Origin: Malania oleifera
Lineage: Eukaryota > Streptophyta > Magnoliopsida > Santalales > Ximeniaceae
Length of the DNA: 64,000 bases
Direction of reading: 5' to 3'
Assembly: GCF_029873635.1 (NCBI RefSeq)
Contig: NC_080421.1
Location: forward strand, 38,296,617-38,360,616
The position numbers were made by a program, and so were the translations under genes. Position 1 is the stretch's first letter; each line of letters starts with the position of its first letter. Of this stretch, positions 23,240 through 34,617 are shown piece by piece. Under the pieces are notes generated by a model. The model did no database searches. It had not been told where the DNA came from and worked only from the letters and a program-made list of their open reading frames with translations.

Positions 23240-24605
23240 CATAATTATGCAATTGTGAGTGTACGCAATTTGTGTACACCTAAATTCAAATATGTAAGTA
23301 ATTACATAATTATGAGTATGCAAGATTGGTTCATCTTGGTTCCTTAATAAACTAATCAATAATTTTTTTTTAATGAAAATCCCAAATTTATTGATAGCCC
23401 TCACTTATGGTGGAGGAAAACCGTGGTTACAAACAAATCACAAGAGATTTACAATTAAACTAGCAAAACCATCCCAGACAACAAGACCAAAACAAACCTA
23501 ACAAAATACGACCTAAAAACCAACTAAAATAAACTAAACAAAATCATATGAATTAAAATAAAACAAACAAAAACAAAAATAAAATACCTGCAAATTGATG
23601 ACAATTACCTGTAAAATAAAAACTTGAGGAAAACATAGGAGGACCAAATGATGCCAATTAAAAATGAAAGTTTGGAATACTCATCCTATCCATACCAATT
23701 AGACCTCTCATTTTACTCAACAACACATCACCTGCAAAATATCTGCTCGTGTTGTCTTTCTCGCCTTGATGTGCCAAGTAATCCATCATCTGATTACCTT
23801 CTCTAAATTGGTGTTTTATAGAGAATTGAAGGCCTTGAAGCTCTTCTTCTAACAATTCTGAAAAGTCCCATAAGTACCAGGAAGAGCAAGTTCCAGATGT
23901 GATCCATCCCACCACCAAATCTGTGTCACTTCCAATATAAATATTATGATATCCTAACTCTTTATAGAGCCAAACACTACTAATAGGAGCCTACAACTCC
24001 ACTCCATTATTAGTACCAGATTCAAATTTTTTAGAGAAAGCGGCCTTAATATTACTTGAAGAGTCACGAATGATACCACCACTACCACAAGAATCCAGAT
24101 TTCTTTTACAAGAGCCATCAATATTTAACTTCAACCAACCTACAGGAGGCTTTTTCCAGACAACTTTTCGAGGAGTTCTAACCTTCGGAGTTATCGTTTT
24201 CACTTGGAACTCTTCCAATAAATTCTTATCAATGGAAAGCAGAGAACCCTTCACGCCTTTTGTAATTTTAGCAAGCCAAAACCTCACCGATAATCAAACT
24301 GCATTACCCAACTCGTACTTATCTTCCATGCGATCAATATGCGTACATGCATGTACTAATTACGAACATATTTTCCAGTTGTGTAATAAATAAAATAACC
24401 TCCAAAGATGGCGGAAAGATGTGGTAATGATAATTTTTTATAATAGTTATAAGTTTCATGGTATTCAACAACTAGTTTCGCATGTTTTAAGATTAAATAG
24501 GTAATGGGGTACTCATGTCTAAATGGGTATGATGACCCGATCCATTTTGACTTTACCCATCTTACCCACGCACACCTATTTAATAAGTCTATCATAGGGT
24601 GGCTT
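23240..24605 (-). repeat. Left inverted arm beside the patellin gene, split by a LINE
   Basis: The reverse complement of 24327-24605 plus 23240-23360 follows the right arm at 27035-27390 in the same order. Shared blocks are AAGATGGGTA(A/G)AGTCAAAATGG, then TGGAAAATAT...TTCGTAATTA, then TATTGATTAG/TATTAATTGG, then GCATACTCATAATTA, then ACAAATTGC. The LINE insertion at 23361-24326 breaks this arm. Confidence 0.65.
23361..24326 (-). mobile_element. LINE 3' end with RNase H remnant and poly(A)
   Basis: A 5'-truncated non-LTR retroelement. Minus-strand segments at 23991-24287 (KPPVGWLKLNIDGSCKRN, then GGIIRDSSSNIKAAF) and 23658-23918 (SSWYLWDFSELLEEEL, HQFREGNQMMDYLAHQGE) are the plant LINE-type RNase H domain. 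A ~300-base 3' UTR follows and ends in a T10 tract on the plus strand, the poly(A) tail. ATCAATA occurs at both edges (about 23352 and 24327), a likely target duplication. The frame is broken between the two segments. Confidence 0.7.
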
Positions 24606-24948
24606 CTAAGGTTATATCTTTAAAAAAATATTCAGAAAAAAAAAAAAGAATTCTTATTGATAATGATTAATTTATCTACATTATGGGGAAGAAAGAGAAA
24701 AGGTAACACGCCTATTTTCTATGTCAAATTCCTATAGTAAGGTCTGAAATTACATGCAAGAGAACAGTAGAGAAACTTGTCCGTCTTGTTTCATGAGAGA
24801 TCAGGAACAAGCCACTCAGCATTGCTATACTTTTTCTTTTTCCCTATTTTAAGTTAATTACAAATTAGAATCCATTTTTAAACGTACAAACAAAAAAGAA
24901 ATAAATACAAATACAACGAGATAGTATATATATAGTGGAAGGAATCAG
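24606..24948. other. 3' flank of the patellin gene
   Basis: AT-rich, with an A-rich tract at about 24640-24650. Probably contains the 3' UTR and poly(A) signal of the minus-strand gene. No other feature seen. Confidence 0.3.
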
Positions 24949-26611
24949 TCACTTAAAGAAGACATACATGGGAACAGTGGGCTTGCTCTTGGATCTAAAG
25001 AAAACCCTTTTCTTCTTAAATGTCCCATTCTCAATGGTTATCACTATCTTCCCTGGTTCACCAATGTAAAATGAATTCCTAAAGCTCTCACTCAATTTTT
25101 TCTTCTTCTGAAGCAAAATCGTATATGAGCCCTCGTCATCTGGGATAAACTCATCCTTGTAGCACACTTCCTGGTTCACCACCGCCACGTCCCAGACCAG
25201 AGTCACCCCGGTCTGGGGGATATACATGCACGGAAGAGTAGAGAAAAGAAAATGGTATAAGATAAAGGAGTTCGGGGAGTCCAAGTAATCGTACTAGCCC
25301 ATTCCAACTCTATTTTTTTCCCCATACAGAACAGACACGACAAAGAAGTTCACATACCTCTGCTACAGGAATTTCAATGATTTCAACTGAACACGCCTTA
25401 ATAGTTAGCTCCGAGACCTTGTCTGCAGGCGAAAATTCTTCATCGTCCTCCCGTTGGAGACCGCCGTATTGAACTGGTATGTTTTCGGGTTCTATAAACC
25501 TATTTGCTTGCAAGTAAGTCCAAATCAAAAGTCAAAGGGACATTATTCAAAAATCGAGATGGAAAGAATACTGATACCAGATGACGCATTTAATTAATAA
25601 TTATCTCACTTGAGAAGAGTCTTTGTGACTTTCGATGGTCGGGCAAGGATGAACTTGCTTTTTGTTCTTTGAGAGATGAAGCGAGAAAGTAGCGCATGGA
25701 ACGTGTAGTACCAAAAGGGAACATTTATGATTATCTGCAAATCATAAAGACCAGACCCCTTAGTTCCCGGAGATCATCTTTAACCCCCACCCTATGAAAA
25801 AAAAAAAGGGGATAGTCATAACTCTATGCTAGCTTACATTTTTGTAAATGAGCTCAGGATAATTGTCTTGAAGCAGCAACAAGATTCTTCTGCGAACTGC
25901 ACTTATCTCCTTCATTCCTGGCCCTGGGGAGTTCTTCAAATCTGTGATCTGCACCATTGAATTCACCCCACCAGCCTTGAAACTGAGCTTCCCAACGCCT
26001 TTCTCCATAGATTGGACTCTCCACCTAAGGAATTTCTCACACCTCTTCTCTGATCCAAATGCTCTCTTGTATACGTCCCTGTCCCTGAAAGCTCCATAAA
26101 TGTTGTAACACAAGGGATGGCCCTCTTTGTCTGTGTTGTTTAGGTACACCACATTTTTGAGGTCGAAACCCAAGTCCTCGTCAAGAATTCCTTCCGTCTT
26201 GAATTCCCTCCGCCATATCAGAGTCTTCTGGAGCATTTCGAAAGCCTCGGGGACCTTATAGTCCTTGGCTTTTAAAAACTTGAGCAGGACGATGTCGGTG
26301 CCTTCGTGACCTTTACTTGGCAGCAATGGAACACCCCACAGAGAAATGTCCTTCAGGGCATCTCTGGCCTTCGTTTGTTCCTTCCCCAAACAGTTCCTTG
26401 CAGGCTTCCCCAAAAGATAGTTCCCCAGAATGGCATCTTCCATCCTGCATCGGAATTCCATCAACACTTTCTTCCTTGACCTCTTCATTTCAGCGCAGGC
26501 CTTGTTTCCATGATCATCTTTTTCAGGATTTTGTCGGACGGTTTCGAGTTCTTCCCGATCGGTTTCCTTGCATTTGGCTGAAGTGCAGATCCCGTCACCC
26601 ATGGATGCCAT
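24949..26611 (-). CDS. PATL: Patellin-like protein: SEC14 (CRAL-TRIO) plus GOLD domain
   Basis: Patellins bind phosphoinositides and act in membrane trafficking, notably at the cell plate and plasma membrane. Four exons: 25838-26611, 25610-25734, 25358-25499 and 24949-25212. Introns are 103, 110 and 145 bp, all GT-AG (AAAAAT|gtaagc...tttgcag; CTCAA|gtgaga...caaatag; GCAGAG|gtatgt...ccccag). The frame closes with a 434-residue product. Residues 90-135 are the CRAL-TRIO N region (LWGVPLLPSKG, LLKFLKAKDYKV), about 145-315 the lipid-binding domain (DKEGHPLCYNIYG, KFLRWRVQSMEKG, NVPFWYYTFHALL), and 325-434 GOLD (EFIPDDEGSYTILLQKK, NSFYIGEPGKIVITIENGTF). The LWGVPLLPSKG opening is most like the Arabidopsis PATL4 type. 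The N-terminus is short and less acidic than usual. The frame stays open 41 codons upstream of ATG 26611 but has no ATG there. No lesion seen. Confidence 0.92.
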
Positions 26612-27034
26612 TGATCTCAAGGCAATGTAGAGCAAGCTAGCTCTTCCCCAGTCCGAATTCCGGAAGCCGTAGAGAGAACTTGCCGGAAACCTGAGACCAG
26701 GCAATGCTGGGATCCTGCCAATGGAGGGAGGCTATGAGATTTTCCTCCGTTTCCAAGGAAACCACAAGAGAATGTTATTTTCCTCCCCTCATTGAAGCTT
26801 GTTACGAGCCTCTTCCCAATCTTGACCTTCGGTTGGCTGGCAGGGCACCAAATTTGGGGGCTTGAACGTGGTGGGACTTTTAATGGCTAGGCTTGGTGTA
26901 GAATTGGTTGATTGTTCTTGAAAATTCCAAATGCACCAATTGGATGTGAATTGTCAAGTAAAATTTAATGGTGGTCATAGAAAACAGGTGGCATATTGCA
27001 AAAAGAGAGCATCCATGAATGCATGTTGTCACTT
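26612..27034 (-). promoter_or_regulatory. 5' flank of the patellin gene
   Basis: About 420 bases lie between the start codon and the right inverted arm. No clear TATA box; a purine-rich GAGGGGAGGAAAATAAC stretch (minus strand) lies near 26780. The promoter is expected here from position only. Confidence 0.3.
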
Positions 27035-27390
27035 AGTCATGTTAATTGGGCGAGTATGGTTCAAGATGGGTAGAGTCAAAATGGGTTAGATCATTTATGA
27101 CCCATTTACCCATTTATATAAAATATTTGACCAATTTATGATCCATATTTATTTAGATATGAGTTAACTCGTTTGTCCATTTAATTTTAAAGAGGTATTT
27201 GATCTATTGCTTGATTGGAAAATATTTCGTAATTACATAATTACATACACCCATATATGCATATTAATTGGTTTGCGTAACTGAATCGAACCAATTGCAT
27301 ACACTCATAATTACGTAATTGTGTATATATTTAAGTTGACATCTCCACAAATTGCATATATTCATAACTGCAAAATTAGACGCATTTTTT
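27035..27390 (+). repeat. Right inverted arm beside the patellin gene
   Basis: Inverted counterpart of 23240-23360 plus 24327-24605. It begins with hAT-like CAAGATGGGTAGAGTCAAAATGGG and ACCCATTTACCCATT boxes and runs into the AT-rich tandem array. Confidence 0.65.
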
Positions 27391-27567
27391 AACCGAGATG
27401 TCTATAATTACAAAATTATGTATAAATTTACAGATTATAGTATTAGTTGCGTAATTAATTAAATAATTTAATTTCAACTAATAATTGTAGCAAATACTAT
27501 AGTTATGTATCTATATAATTATAGACATATTTTATAATTACATATACTCATTAGTAAAAAAAAAACC

Positions 27568-27604
<37 letters not shown>

Positions 27605-28637
27605 CGTATTTTTTTTATAATTCGGGAACTCCAACCACCATTACGCCACTTTGGACACTATGGTGTGACACCAAACCTAGGGAAAGTGAAAGATGCCTGC
27701 CCATTGACATACCCCTGGTAGTTCATCGGCGTAATGCCTCGAGAGGGAATCAAATCCGTGACCTTGGGGTCACTAAAGTCACAAGTCGCCCTTATAAGGA
27801 AAAAAGAAAAAAAAAAACTGATTTTTAGTGACGAAAGTATTAGTGACGATTTAAATTTCATCACTAAAAGTGACATATTAGTGACAGTTTTTAAACCAAA
27901 CTATCAATATATTATAAAACTATGCACATAGATATCCAAATTATAGAATTCATTATGTAACTATAAATTTTAATTTCAAATGATATGTGCAACAAATACT
28001 ATAGTTACATATCTATATAATCACAAGGATATCCAAATTGAACTAATTATGTGATTACGTACATGCATGCATATTAATTGGTTTGGAAAATCAAATCAAA
28101 ATAATTATGTACATACATAATTATATCATTACGTATATATTTAAACAAAGCTGTCCATGATTATAAAATTATGTCCATATATTTTAAAATTACAATGTTA
28201 ACTACATAATTATGTTGTCTTATTTCAAATGATATTTGTAATCAATACTATAATTACATATTTACATAATTATGGACATATCTAAATTGAGCCAATTACG
28301 TAATTACGTACATGCATGTTTATTAATTATTTTGAAAAATAGAACTAAAATAATTACATACATATATAAGCACAGTTAGTTTTGTGTATATTCAAACCAA
28401 ATTGTCAATGATTACAAAGTTATGAATATAGATTTCTAAATAATAGAATTAATTATGTAATTATGTACGTAGCATAAATTCAATGATATGTGCTGTTAAT
28501 AATATAATTACAATGATTTACATAATTATGATCATATCTAAATCAAACCAATTATTAAATTATGTATATACATGCATATTAAGTGGTTTAGATAAATGAA
28601 CCAAAACAATTACGTACATTTATAATTGTGTAATTGA

Positions 28638-28673
<36 letters not shown>

Positions 28674-29470
28674 ATTAAATTGGTCACAATTACAAAATTA
28701 GGTATGTATATTTTCAAATTATAGTGTTAACTACATATATAATTATGTAGTTTAGTTTCCAATTAGATTTTGATATAACCAATACTAAAATTACATAATT
28801 ATATAATTACGAACCTATCTAAACCTAACCAATTATGTAATTCTATACATGCATGTTGTATGCATATGAACCAAAGCAATTGCCTGCACTTTTAATTGCA
28901 TAATTACAAATATATTTATACCGAATTGTTCATAATTGCAAAATTGTATGCATAATTATCTAAAAAAGTGATATTAATAATGTAATTAAGTAGTTTAATT
29001 TCAATGATAGGTTTAGTCAACATTAGTATAACTGCATGCATATTAATTGGTTTGGAAAATCAAATTAAATTGAATTACATACATTTACATAATCGCGTAA
29101 TTATGTACATATACATATAACTGAATTGTCCACAATTACTAATTATGCATGTATATTTCAAATATAATATTAATTTCATAATTATATAATTTTAATTATA
29201 AATTATAAATATAGGCAATACTATAATCACATACCTACATAATTACAAACATATTTAAATCGAAACAATTATGTGGAAACATACATGTATATTAATGGTT
29301 TGAAAACCAAGTCAAATTATGTACATAATTAATCAATACTCAACCGAGCAATACATAATTACATTATGCATATAGATATTCAAATTATATTAATCATTAC
29401 TCAACTAAACAATACATAATTACATTATGCATATAGATATTCAAATTATAATATTAGTTACTTATTCGTA
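27235..29470. repeat. Degenerate AT-rich tandem array, period about 250 bp
   Basis: A block of the form CCAATTAYGTAATTAYGTAC with ATGCATGCATATTAATTGGTTT recurs near 27255, 28060, 28315, 28560, 28840, 29050 and 29285. Spacings are roughly 210-280. Each unit also has ATAGTGTTAACTACATAATTA and AATACTATAATTACATA-type blocks. Units have diverged strongly. No coding signal. Confidence 0.6.
27626..27895. mobile_element. CACTA-like subterminal fragment inside the array
   Basis: GC-richer DNA that breaks the array. It carries TTTTTAGTGACGAAAGTATT and ATTTCATCACTAAAAGTGAC, short direct and inverted TAGTGACG/CGTCACTA repeats like those near the ends of plant CACTA (Spm) elements. No CACTA terminus or 3-bp duplication is clear. 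Confidence 0.35.
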
Positions 29471-29591
29471 GTATATTTTTAAGTGTGATAGGTTAAACAG
29501 ATTAATTACTATTATAATTAGTAATTTTGAAAATTTAAATGGATTAATAGGTTGAGCAGCTACACCCTTTTAACCTGTTTAATAAATGGGT
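29471..29591. other. Spacer before the B1 LTR with hAT-like boxes
   Basis: Ends AACCTGTTTAATAAATGGGT. The last five bases TGGGT (29587-29591) should be the target duplication of the B1/B2 array; its partner lies beyond the right edge. Confidence 0.3.
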
Positions 29592-32348
29592 TGACTCACT
29601 TTTAAAAATGAGCAATGCAAAGACTGCCCCAAGTGTAGAAGTTACATCACGTAATAATTAGCCCAAATATGTTAGATCGTCTCCTTAAGGAATGCAGATT
29701 AATTTTAAACTAGCGCAACACAGAAAAAAGAAAATAAGAAAACAATTTAACTGAACATGGTTCAAATTCGATTTCTTTGGGGTTTTGAAATATTTATGAC
29801 GAAATTGAAACGAGAGAAATCTAAACTATGAACCTAACATGCACAAAATCAACCTACAACTCACTAAATAAACATTCAAATAATAAATCAAAGCAAAAAC
29901 CTCAATTGACCTAAACAAATATTTAATTTCAACACACTAATTAACACACTAATAACAGACCAATCATTCAGTTTCAACACTAATTTTAAATGAAAACGAC
30001 TAAACTCTCAATAGAAATAACTCAAGCAAAATTACTAAACTTAAACAAGCATTAAAGTAACATAAAAGTGAAGAACTACAATGAAATAAACAAACACACT
30101 AATTATCTTAAACCTAAAAAAAATTCAACTCCAACATTTACCTTAAGTGAAGGCGTACTAATCTCAACAATGAAAGTAACTCAACTAAATACTTCGCACA
30201 CCAATTAACTTAAACAAAACTCATATCCCAACATCAACTTCACATGAAGACAATAACCCAATCAATAATGTAAATAGAAATTAAAATCAACCCAACAATA
30301 AATTCAAACAAAAATAAACTCAATATCTTAACTACTTAAATGAAAAATAAAATACTAAAACAAAATAATAATTAAGAGCTTCAAATAAACTGAGATTAAA
30401 AATAAATATAACCCAACATTTACTTAGTATTCTAACAAAAAAATTGTAAATAAAACTGAAGGTATCAATGACATACTAGTAATGTAAATGCAAGAGAGAG
30501 AGAGAGAGTCCCGGACTCGTTTTCACCCCTGGACTCCTGAATTTACCCTCCCTTTGGAGTTGTGGGGTCAACTTTAAGGGGCATAGGATTAGTCACGTGG
30601 ACCGTAAAACGGACGCGTGGATACCCGGTGTGTATTCCAAAAACAAGAGAGAGAGAGAGAGAGAAGAAGGAGTGTAGAGATGGCTGGCCATGAGGAGAGC
30701 TGCTCGAGACCCAAGAAGAAGACCAATTGCGGGGCTGATACCAAAGCTCATGAAGACCCACGCGCAAAACCCCCTGTTTAGGCCTGGCAAAACGGGTAGG
30801 CGGGCCGGGTTTGAGCGGGTCACTAACGGGCCGGGTCATAAACAGGCTGAGCCATAAACGGGTCGGTATTAAACGAATCACACAAATGCCAACCCTAACC
30901 TGTCCGTTTATTAAACGGGAGGGTAACGGGTCACCCGTTTAAAAAAATATAATTTTTTTATTTTAAAATTTTCAAAATTTCATATAAAATGACATTTTTT
31001 TTATAAAAAAAAAAACTGCATTATATTTATTAATTTATAAATAAAAAGAACTAAAAAATAATACATCCCCTGAATACATTTTTTAAAAAATATAAAATTA
31101 AAAAAAACCCAAGGTGTGAGTGGTCTGTGCTCCGAGTGGAGCAGTTGGATGTTGGAGCCTGGAGGCGTGGAGAAGTGGTCTGTGGAGCTGGGGGAGGCCG
31201 GAGGGGGGATTGACGCTTATGGCAGTGGTCCGTGGCGCCTGGAGGAGTCAACGACTCGATCTGCTCAAGGTGTGTAGTCATCCGAGTGGATCGTTCGCAG
31301 GAGACGATGACTGGCAGGTCTGGCGCATAGCAGTGCACCGGTCACCAGAGGAGAAGAAAGGAGACTTAGGACTGCCGGACTGGAGACTGGAGACTGGAGA
31401 GGAGAGCTGGAGAGGATTGACAATCTGAGAGACAGAGAGAGTGAGAGCTGAGAGCCGAGAGGTCAGTGACAACCCAGACGAGGAGATTGGAGTGGCGCGG
31501 CACAGGTTAGGGTCAGGGAGTTGGGAACTCTTAGCCTTAGGGTTTTTTTTTTTTTTTGAAGTGCGACTGTGTGATTGTGATTTTGTGAACTGTGAGGCGT
31601 GAAGTGAAGTGAAGGGGGGCTAAACAGCCTGAACTGAGAAGGGGTTTAATTGAAACAGCGAATTAACGCGGGTGACCCGCCCAAACTTACTTAACCCGTT
31701 TATAAACGGGTTGACCTGTGACCCGCCCAATTATTAAATGGGTTAACTTTCTCAAACCCAGACCCGTTTTAAATGGGCGGGTCCGGGTGACCCGACGGGT
31801 TATAACCCGTTTTGCCAGGCCTACCCCTATTGCCTCTCAAAAACCCCAGCTACCTTTTCGTTTAATGCCCTACTCCCCTTTTATTTTACTTTTACCTTTC
31901 AATGCCTTCTAGTCGGTTCCCTTAATTTACTGCCCCCTTCAACGCATCAAGCCACACACATACACGGGCCTGCATTTTCATTTTTTGCATGGCCGAGTCA
32001 CACGGCCCATCCTCCATGCACGGTAGCCCTTCTTTGTATGCAACCCATGGTTCTTCACTCGATGCTCAACTTCTTTTTGTACGCACAATGTTTCCTTGTT
32101 GTCACGCACATGACTCACGTACACGGTCTCTCTCATGCACAACCCCCGTACATCTTTAATGTCTAAAAATTATCCTGCAATAATAGGACACAAATGGCTT
32201 TAAATTTATGTCAAAATAGGCTATTTATCTCAAGATTATCAAATGAGTTCGACGTTAAAATATTAAAAATAATTAGACATTTAATTAAAATTATAATCAT
32301 GAATGCATGAATTTAAATGCCTAATTACACATCTTTGATGTGTAATCA
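29592..32348 (-). repeat. 3' LTR of B1
   Basis: On the plus strand TGACTCACTTTT...GTGTAATCA. It is 2757 bp, or about 1704 bp without the hAT insertion and its duplication, against 1708 bp for the shared LTR at 41916-43623. Long stretches (29720-30480 with 42040-42800) are nearly identical. Confidence 0.85.
30779..31823. mobile_element. Non-autonomous hAT element with TIRs and 8-bp TSD
   Basis: 1045 bp. It starts TAGGCCTGGCAAAACGGGT and ends ACCCGTTTTGCCAGGCCTA, perfect inverted ends. The flanks CCCCTGTT (30771-30778) and CCCCTATT (31824-31831) are an 8-bp duplication with one change, diagnostic for hAT. Subterminal ACCCGTTTA/TAAACGGGT repeats are dense. No transposase. The homologous site in the other LTR (about 43093) is empty, which confirms the boundaries. 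Confidence 0.93.
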
Positions 32349-33660
32349 AACCCACCAACTAACTTTTTGCTAGTCCCTAGCAAATAACGTGAATGCAATC
32401 AGACTAGGAGAGTAGCAAACCTAATTCCAATACTCATGAAAACCACATGCCATAAAAATGCTTAATGAGTTTAGGAACACAAGAAATAGATTAACTCAAG
32501 TTACGTATCAACTGAAAGGTTTATATACCATTTAGTAAAACAACCAAAGTAATGAAAAGTAACAAAGCTCACGTGTATAACAGAGGATCAGAATTCCAAG
32601 ATTGACCACTAGAAAACATTAACGATTTCAAACACACCAATTAATCTGAAACAACCGCATGATCTTACTCTAATTCAAAACCATTGTACTAGCTGCTTTC
32701 ACACTATTACACTTTAAAAAGCACACACTTTCTTGATTAGTTAGAACCCTGGTAGCAGGTAGCCGTTTCTAATGCATGAAAGTACAATGGTGGTTTTCAT
32801 GGAACTACGCTTTAAACGGTACCAACTTTTTGTTTAGTTAGGACCCCAGTAATATGTAGCCCTTTCCAATACACAATTGTTCCCCTCTGTTTGACTTTTT
32901 ATTTTTATTTTTATGCAATTGATCCCTGGCTTGTTTTTTATTTTCATTTGTTTCAAACTTTTTCTTTTTTTTTTTCCTTTCTTTTTTCTAAGCCATTAGG
33001 ATATGATTCATTAAAGTCTCAAACAACTGAAGTATACATCATCCAAAAATGATCTAAGGTAGTCTTTCTAAGTTTTCTGATTTGTGTAGTGTATGTAGCA
33101 AGACTTTCAACATTCTTCCCTTGGTTGAAATTAAGTGAAATGGATAAAAATTTTTTTTTATTCAAACTTTGATTGCACTACATCCTACATGTTCCATATC
33201 CTCAAAAAAAGAAAAAAAAAATTTTAATTTTTCTTTTTTCATGTAACGTTCACAAATAAAGAATTTAGCATGCTCTGAGCTCAATACTAGTATTTCCCAA
33301 AAGGTGGACCTAACCAACATGAAAACATCACATGCAATTTTCACATTGAAATTCTATCACATGGAAGCACACAATTGCACATGTAAATTCTGTCCCCCCC
33401 CCCCCCCCCAACTAAAATGAAATATTGTCCTCAATGAGAAAACATGTAGGGGAAATGGAAAAGATATGCATAGGGGAAACAAATCATATGAAAAAAAAAA
33501 CAGAACAACAAAGAATCACAACCAACAAACACAGTAGAAAAATAAAAGAGAGATGCAAATAAGAACAAATAAAACGAAAATAAAAAGAAGAAGAAGAAGA
33601 AGAAGAAGAAGAAGAAGAAGAAAGATAGTAAAAGAGAAAGGTTAGAAGACTCCACTGGGG
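32349..33660 (-). other. 3' untranslated region of B1
   Basis: No coding signal. On the minus strand GTTGGTGGGTT directly before the LTR is the candidate PPT; the shared LTR has GTTGGAGGTG. Contains a C18 tract (33393-33410) and a (GAA)n tract (33586-33624). It matches 43624-44880 in B2. Confidence 0.5.
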
Positions 33661-33662
33661 TC

Positions 33663-34617
33663 TTACAGAAGCAAGACCTCTTCATGTGGATCGAATGGAG
33701 TCATGATAGGCTTGAGACGTTGTCCATTGACTGTGAACTTGTTGCCATTATTTGGATCTATAATTTCAACCACACCATAAGAGTGAACTTTTTTTACGAT
33801 GTACGAGCCACGCCATCGGGACTTCAGTTTCTTAGGAAACAGATGCAATCTAGAGTCATAGAGAAGCACTTGCTAACTAGGGAAAAGTTGTTTGTCCTTG
33901 ATTTTCCTGTCATGTAGCAACATCATCCCCTCCTTTGCTAAGCGGGCATTTCCGTAAGCTTCCCTCCAAGATTCTTCAAGCTCACATACCTGCAATTTCC
34001 TTAAACCTTTGGCACTCAAGTGAAAAATTAATCTGTTTTATAGCCCATAAAGCACGATGCTGAATCTCAATAGGTAAATGATAAGCCTTACCATAAACTA
34101 ACTTGTAGGGGAACATCCCTAAATTCGTCTTGAGTGCAGTTTGGTAGGCCTATAGTGCATCAACCAGTTTTTTTTACCAATCCTTTTGATTAGGAAGAAT
34201 CGTCTTCTCAAGTATGATTTTGATCTCTCTATTGGCCAACTCAGCTTAACCGTTAGTCTGAGGGAAGTATGGAGCAGAGACCTTATAGGTCACTCCATAC
34301 TTTTGCATGAGTTCTTCAAATGGTTTGTTACAAAAGTGCAACCCTCCATCACTAATGATCACCTTGGGCATGTCAAAACGTGCAAACAACTCTTTGAGAA
34401 ACCAGATGACGACCCTATGGTCATTTGTCCTACAAGGGATAACTTCCACCCATTTTGAAATGTAGTCCAAGACAACTAAAATGTAAGAATTCTCAAAAGA
34501 GTTTGGGAGTGGTCCCATAAAGTCAATTCCCCAACAGTAAAAGATTTCATTCTTTGCTATGATTTTCCCTAGTTTCTGACAAGCCTCACAGGTTTTACAA
34601 AAATTCTCCACATCTTT
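33663..34617 (-). pseudogene. B1 integrase, core and C-terminus
   Basis: Core at 34246-34600: [13 protein letters not shown] (the CC of HHCC), then [13 protein letters not shown] (first Asp), [20 protein letters not shown] (second Asp), and QTNG followed by a stop where B2 has Gln, then AELANRE with the catalytic Glu. The C-terminal part at 33663-33869 reads LYDSRLHLFPKKLKSRWRG and FTVNGQRLKP. About 30 bases present in B2 (45788-45817) are missing here between GATTTCA repeats. The upstream half of the domain is separated by S3. Confidence 0.8.

Noticed and set aside
23658..24287. Host RNase H-like gene
   Set aside because: The 3' UTR, poly(A) tail and likely duplications mark it as a truncated LINE; the frame is also broken.
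26317..26640. Plus-strand ORF of 107 codons opposite the patellin gene
   Set aside because: Shadow of exon 1, with no conserved features.
27235..29470. Possible CRISPR-like or centromeric satellite array
   Set aside because: Units are ~250 bp, degenerate and without spacer structure, and the DNA is plant nuclear; only a few units are present, so centromere identity is not supported.
31120..31428. Overlapping ORFs of ~100 codons inside the hAT element
   Set aside because: GC-rich internal DNA with no transposase motif; ORFs on both strands overlap.
33431..33685. Minus-strand ORF with a poly-Phe stretch
   Set aside because: Translation of the (GAA)n microsatellite in the B1 3' UTR; the B2 copy at 44662-44916 is the same artefact.
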